From contig NZ_QPJE01000004.1 of the NCBI RefSeq assembly GCF_003337245.1, positions 62,001-126,000 of the forward strand: DNA of 64,000 nt, in the 5' to 3' direction. A model generated the notes under the pieces. The model had not been told where the DNA came from. It ran no database searches and saw only the letters and a program-made list of their open reading frames with translations. The first letter of the stretch is position 1. The number at the start of each line of letters is the position of its first letter. Both the position numbers and the translations under genes were made by a program. Below, piece after piece: positions 61,792 through 64,000 of the stretch. This DNA comes from Halanaerobium sp. MA284_MarDTE_T2 (GTDB lineage: Bacteria; Bacillota; Halanaerobiia; Halanaerobiales; Halanaerobiaceae).

Positions 61792-64000
61792 TTATCTAAC
61801 CGGACAGGCCCCTGTGTCACAGTCGGCTTCATCCAGTTTTCTTTCCATAAATTCACTTTCATATTTGGAGACCAGGGAAGGGTTGAATCTCTTCATATCT
61901 GCTTCCCTTTTATTATATTCTTCTTCGGTTATCTCTTCATATGGCATTAGGTCGTAAAAATTGTCGCTGTAGGATAAGAATGATATTCCAACAGTACTGT
62001 CCCAGTTGTTCCAGAGCCATTCTTCTACATCACCCCATTCATTATCTTTAACATGGACTGTTATAGATGCATTGTGGTCAACATAGTTTTCCATAAACAT
62101 TTTGTATGTTTCCAGCTGTTCGATGGCATCAACATCTGCCTTAACTTTTCCTTCAGGTGCTTTAACTGGAAACTCAATTACCAGGGTTTCTGGGTCATCT
62201 GGATTGTGCCCTACTTCTGGATGAATAGGGTAATCAAGTTCCTCACATACTCTGGCCAGTGGATCTGAGGCTGATATGCGCACCCTTCTTATATAATATG
62301 GGCTGTGGGAATAATGAAGTCCACTGGAGACGGTAGGCATCTGTGTCTGTGTTCCTTCCGGTTTAACTGTAGTTACCAGCAGTGGTTCATTATCTCCAAC
62401 TTCTTTGGCTATTTCTGCTGCAGCCTGATGTGCTGTTTCCCGGAGTTCTAACAGCAGTTCTGCTTCCTGTTCTTTAGAAAGCCCGGCAGCGTTTTTCATA
62501 TCCTGCCATCCAGTAAGGGAAGTTCCTATCAATCTGTCCCTTTTATTAATCTGATCCCATTCCGGTAGTTCAAATTCTATTAAAGCCATTCTATATCCGG
62601 CACGTGCTGAGAGCTTTTGTGCTTCAAACATTGTTTTTTTGTCCAGATTACCTTCTTTATCAACAAATGACATTACATTGAGCGATGTAAGGTTGCAGAC
62701 ACCTCTAGAATCAAGCAGTATTTCTGCACAGGGATTTACACCTTTGAAGTTTTCTCTGCGCCTGCTGGCCTCTACAGCATTTATAAAACCAGGTTCTCCA
62801 CTGTAGCGCATCTGTTTGATATGCCATTTTAGCTGTTCTCTGTCAGGTTTTTTCTCATAGAAGATGCTGTTGTTGCTCATCTGTCTGTGTGATATTTCCG
62901 GGTTTATTACCCACTCATCATTTTCTTTTACATAAAGGCTGCTTTTTGCCTGGGCTATTTCTTTGTCATCTCGGCTGAAAAGACATATTTGAGATGATCT
63001 TCTTACTCCACCGGAAACTACATTTTCTGCAATTATATTGGCAATATCCATAGCATCTATCGGCTTTAGTTTAACTCTGTTTAAGCTGTCTTTATCTCTG
63101 TCCGGTTTCTGGTTGAGCAGCTTATCTATTTTTGTAAACATCCTCTTTAAACTCTGGTGACCGGAAGCTGTTCCACCAAATGTTTTCAGTTTTTCTCCTT
63201 TAGGGCGAACAGAATCATAATTGAAGATTATGCTTTTTAAGGGCCTAAAGGCATGGTCAACTAGAAACTTAAAATAATATTCTAATGACTGTATCCAGCC
63301 TTCTTTACTATCACCTACATTGATTTTTACCACATCTTCTTCATTAAACTCAAAATTGGTATATTCTCTTCTTTCTTCTTTTGCTGCAGGTTCATAATAT
63401 TTGTGGATTACTTCTACATCTGTCCTTATTTTTGGCAGTTTTTCAACATCACGGGGAAGTACCCGAAAGCCGACACCTGATCCGATCATCAACAGATAAA
63501 AAAGGTCCTGGTAGGCTTTGAAGCTGTCAATTACAGTAAATGAGCAGTTGTAATTGCTCATTCCATATTTTTTAGATGATTCTGTAGAAGCTGTCCAAAG
63601 TGTACGTCCAGCTAAAAAGTTCCGCAGATTATATACATTATCATAAAGTTTTTCTGCTTCTTTTCTGGTGGTCTGTGCAAGTGAGCAGTTATATTCCACA
63701 GCTCTTTTTACTGTTTCCCACCAGTATTCCCGGCGCTGTTCTTCTTCCAGCCAGCGAGAATAAGTTCTGTAATAAATAAATTCCCCCAGCTCTGTTGGAA
63801 ATGGATTTGGCTGGTGTTTATATTTGCTTAAAAATTCCTGAGACAAAAGATCATTTTCTTCACTTTTTCTTTTCTTTCTTGATTTCTGCCTTTTACTTCT
63901 GTAGATTATATATGTTTTTGCAGTAGAGGTATAGCCTGATTTCATCAGTTCTTCTTCAACTAAATCCTGAATCTCTTCAACCTTAGGCACCCTACCTTCT
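61792..64000 (-). CDS. Adenosylcobalamin-dependent (class II) ribonucleotide reductase, N-terminus cut by window edge
   Basis: At least 735 residues of a class II reductase. GMSNYNCSFTVID and NPCAEILLDSRGVCNLTSLN contain the active-site cysteines and glutamate, GVGFRVLPRDVEKLP and GTQTQMPTVSSGLHYSHSPY are core motifs, and the tail CDTGACPVR is the redox-shuttle cysteine pair, as in the Lactobacillus-type monomeric enzyme. The frame stays open through a GTG at 63990 to the right edge. VPKVEEIQDLVEEELMKSGY looks like the end of an ATP-cone, so the real start lies outside the window. It makes deoxynucleotides with or without oxygen. Confidence 0.93.
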   Translation of the reverse strand, partial: EGRVPKVEEIQDLVEEELMKSGYTSTAKTYIIYRSKRQKSRKKRKSEENDLLSQEFLSKYKHQPNPFPTELGEFIYYRTYSRWLEEEQRREYWWETVKRAVEYNCSLAQTTRKEAEKLYDNVYNLRNFLAGRTLWTASTESSKKYGMSNYNCSFTVIDSFKAYQDLFYLLMIGSGVGFRVLPRDVEKLPKIRTDVEVIHKYYEPAAKEERREYTNFEFNEEDVVKINVGDSKEGWIQSLEYYFKFLVDHAFRPLKSIIFNYDSVRPKGEKLKTFGGTASGHQSLKRMFTKIDKLLNQKPDRDKDSLNRVKLKPIDAMDIANIIAENVVSGGVRRSSQICLFSRDDKEIAQAKSSLYVKENDEWVINPEISHRQMSNNSIFYEKKPDREQLKWHIKQMRYSGEPGFINAVEASRRRENFKGVNPCAEILLDSRGVCNLTSLNVMSFVDKEGNLDKKTMFEAQKLSARAGYRMALIEFELPEWDQINKRDRLIGTSLTGWQDMKNAAGLSKEQEAELLLELRETAHQAAAEIAKEVGDNEPLLVTTVKPEGTQTQMPTVSSGLHYSHSPYYIRRVRISASDPLARVCEELDYPIHPEVGHNPDDPETLVIEFPVKAPEGKVKADVDAIEQLETYKMFMENYVDHNASITVHVKDNEWGDVEEWLWNNWDSTVGISFLSYSDNFYDLMPYEEITEEEYNKREADMKRFNPSLVSKYESEFMERKLDEADCDTGACPVR

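Noticed and set aside
1-64000. tRNA and rRNA genes
   Set aside because: No cloverleaf with the conserved TTCRANYC arm or rRNA segment was noticed by eye; a tRNA scan would be decisive.

Overview
The window looks like a low-GC chromosome segment from a diderm, anaerobic, probably halophilic Firmicute of the Halanaerobiales (Halanaerobium-like). This is inferred from three things seen together: Firmicute-style Shine-Dalgarno sites, SAM-I riboswitch and CsoR; outer-membrane machinery (TolC/HlyD/RND efflux and an SLH-domain porin); and a multi-subunit Mrp-type Na+/H+ antiporter plus a B12-dependent ribonucleotide reductase.

Left part (1-12236): a partial glycosyltransferase-like gene and a CBS-domain protein on the minus strand, a WYL-type regulator, then one long cas operon: cas3 (helicase first, HD nuclease last), cas8, cas7, cas5, cas6, cas1, cas2, cas4 and a csa1-type second Cas4. 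The DevR/Csa2-like Cas7 and Csa1 point to subtype I-A, but there is no separate small-subunit gene. Cas8 has an in-frame internal ATG behind a Shine-Dalgarno-like sequence that would give a 138-residue Cas11-sized product. The cas operon has a perfect-consensus promoter (TTGACA-17-TATAAT). Directly upstream, on the opposite strand, lie two degenerate copies of the CRISPR repeat flanking an AT-rich 'spacer', behind a divergent promoter that shares the -35. This looks like a crRNA-like regulatory RNA (CreR/CreA type) that could direct Cascade to the cas promoter, and it is the most interesting item here.

CRISPR array (12419-19021): 90 full 37-bp repeats and 89 spacers, followed by two 20-bp truncated repeat copies. 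One spacer (48 nt) begins with the same 13 nt as its downstream neighbour, as expected if one new spacer was integrated 13 bp too deep. The array borders a wrecked Mu/Tn7-like insertion element (19184-20816) in which the transposase C-terminus is fused to the C-terminal half of its AAA ATPase.

Middle part (21071-28119): a phosphonate/phosphate-type ABC transporter (phnD, phnC, two phnE) behind TTAACA repeats with about 11-bp periodicity (a Pho-box-like site), an IS remnant, an LTA-synthase/MdoB-family phosphoglycerol transferase and a glycerophosphodiester phosphodiesterase. Together they suggest phosphate scavenging and phosphoglycerol polymer turnover. An iron-dependent alcohol dehydrogenase and an eight-gene Mrp antiporter operon (29521-35034) follow.

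Right part (35152-64000): a frameshifted MFS transporter, a zinc-dependent phospholipase C-like protein, an AbgT transporter with two M20 amidohydrolases, a nucleoside hydrolase, a peptide-type ABC transporter without ATPase genes, a CsoR-type sensor, a YdcF-like protein, a PHP phosphoesterase, a SAM-I riboswitch controlling metNIQ, a TetR-controlled tripartite RND efflux operon with its operator at the promoter, a DRTGG protein, a structured and possibly riboswitch-like leader before an SLH-domain porin, and a class II ribonucleotide reductase that runs off the right edge.

All calls come from reading sequence and translations; no database search was run.
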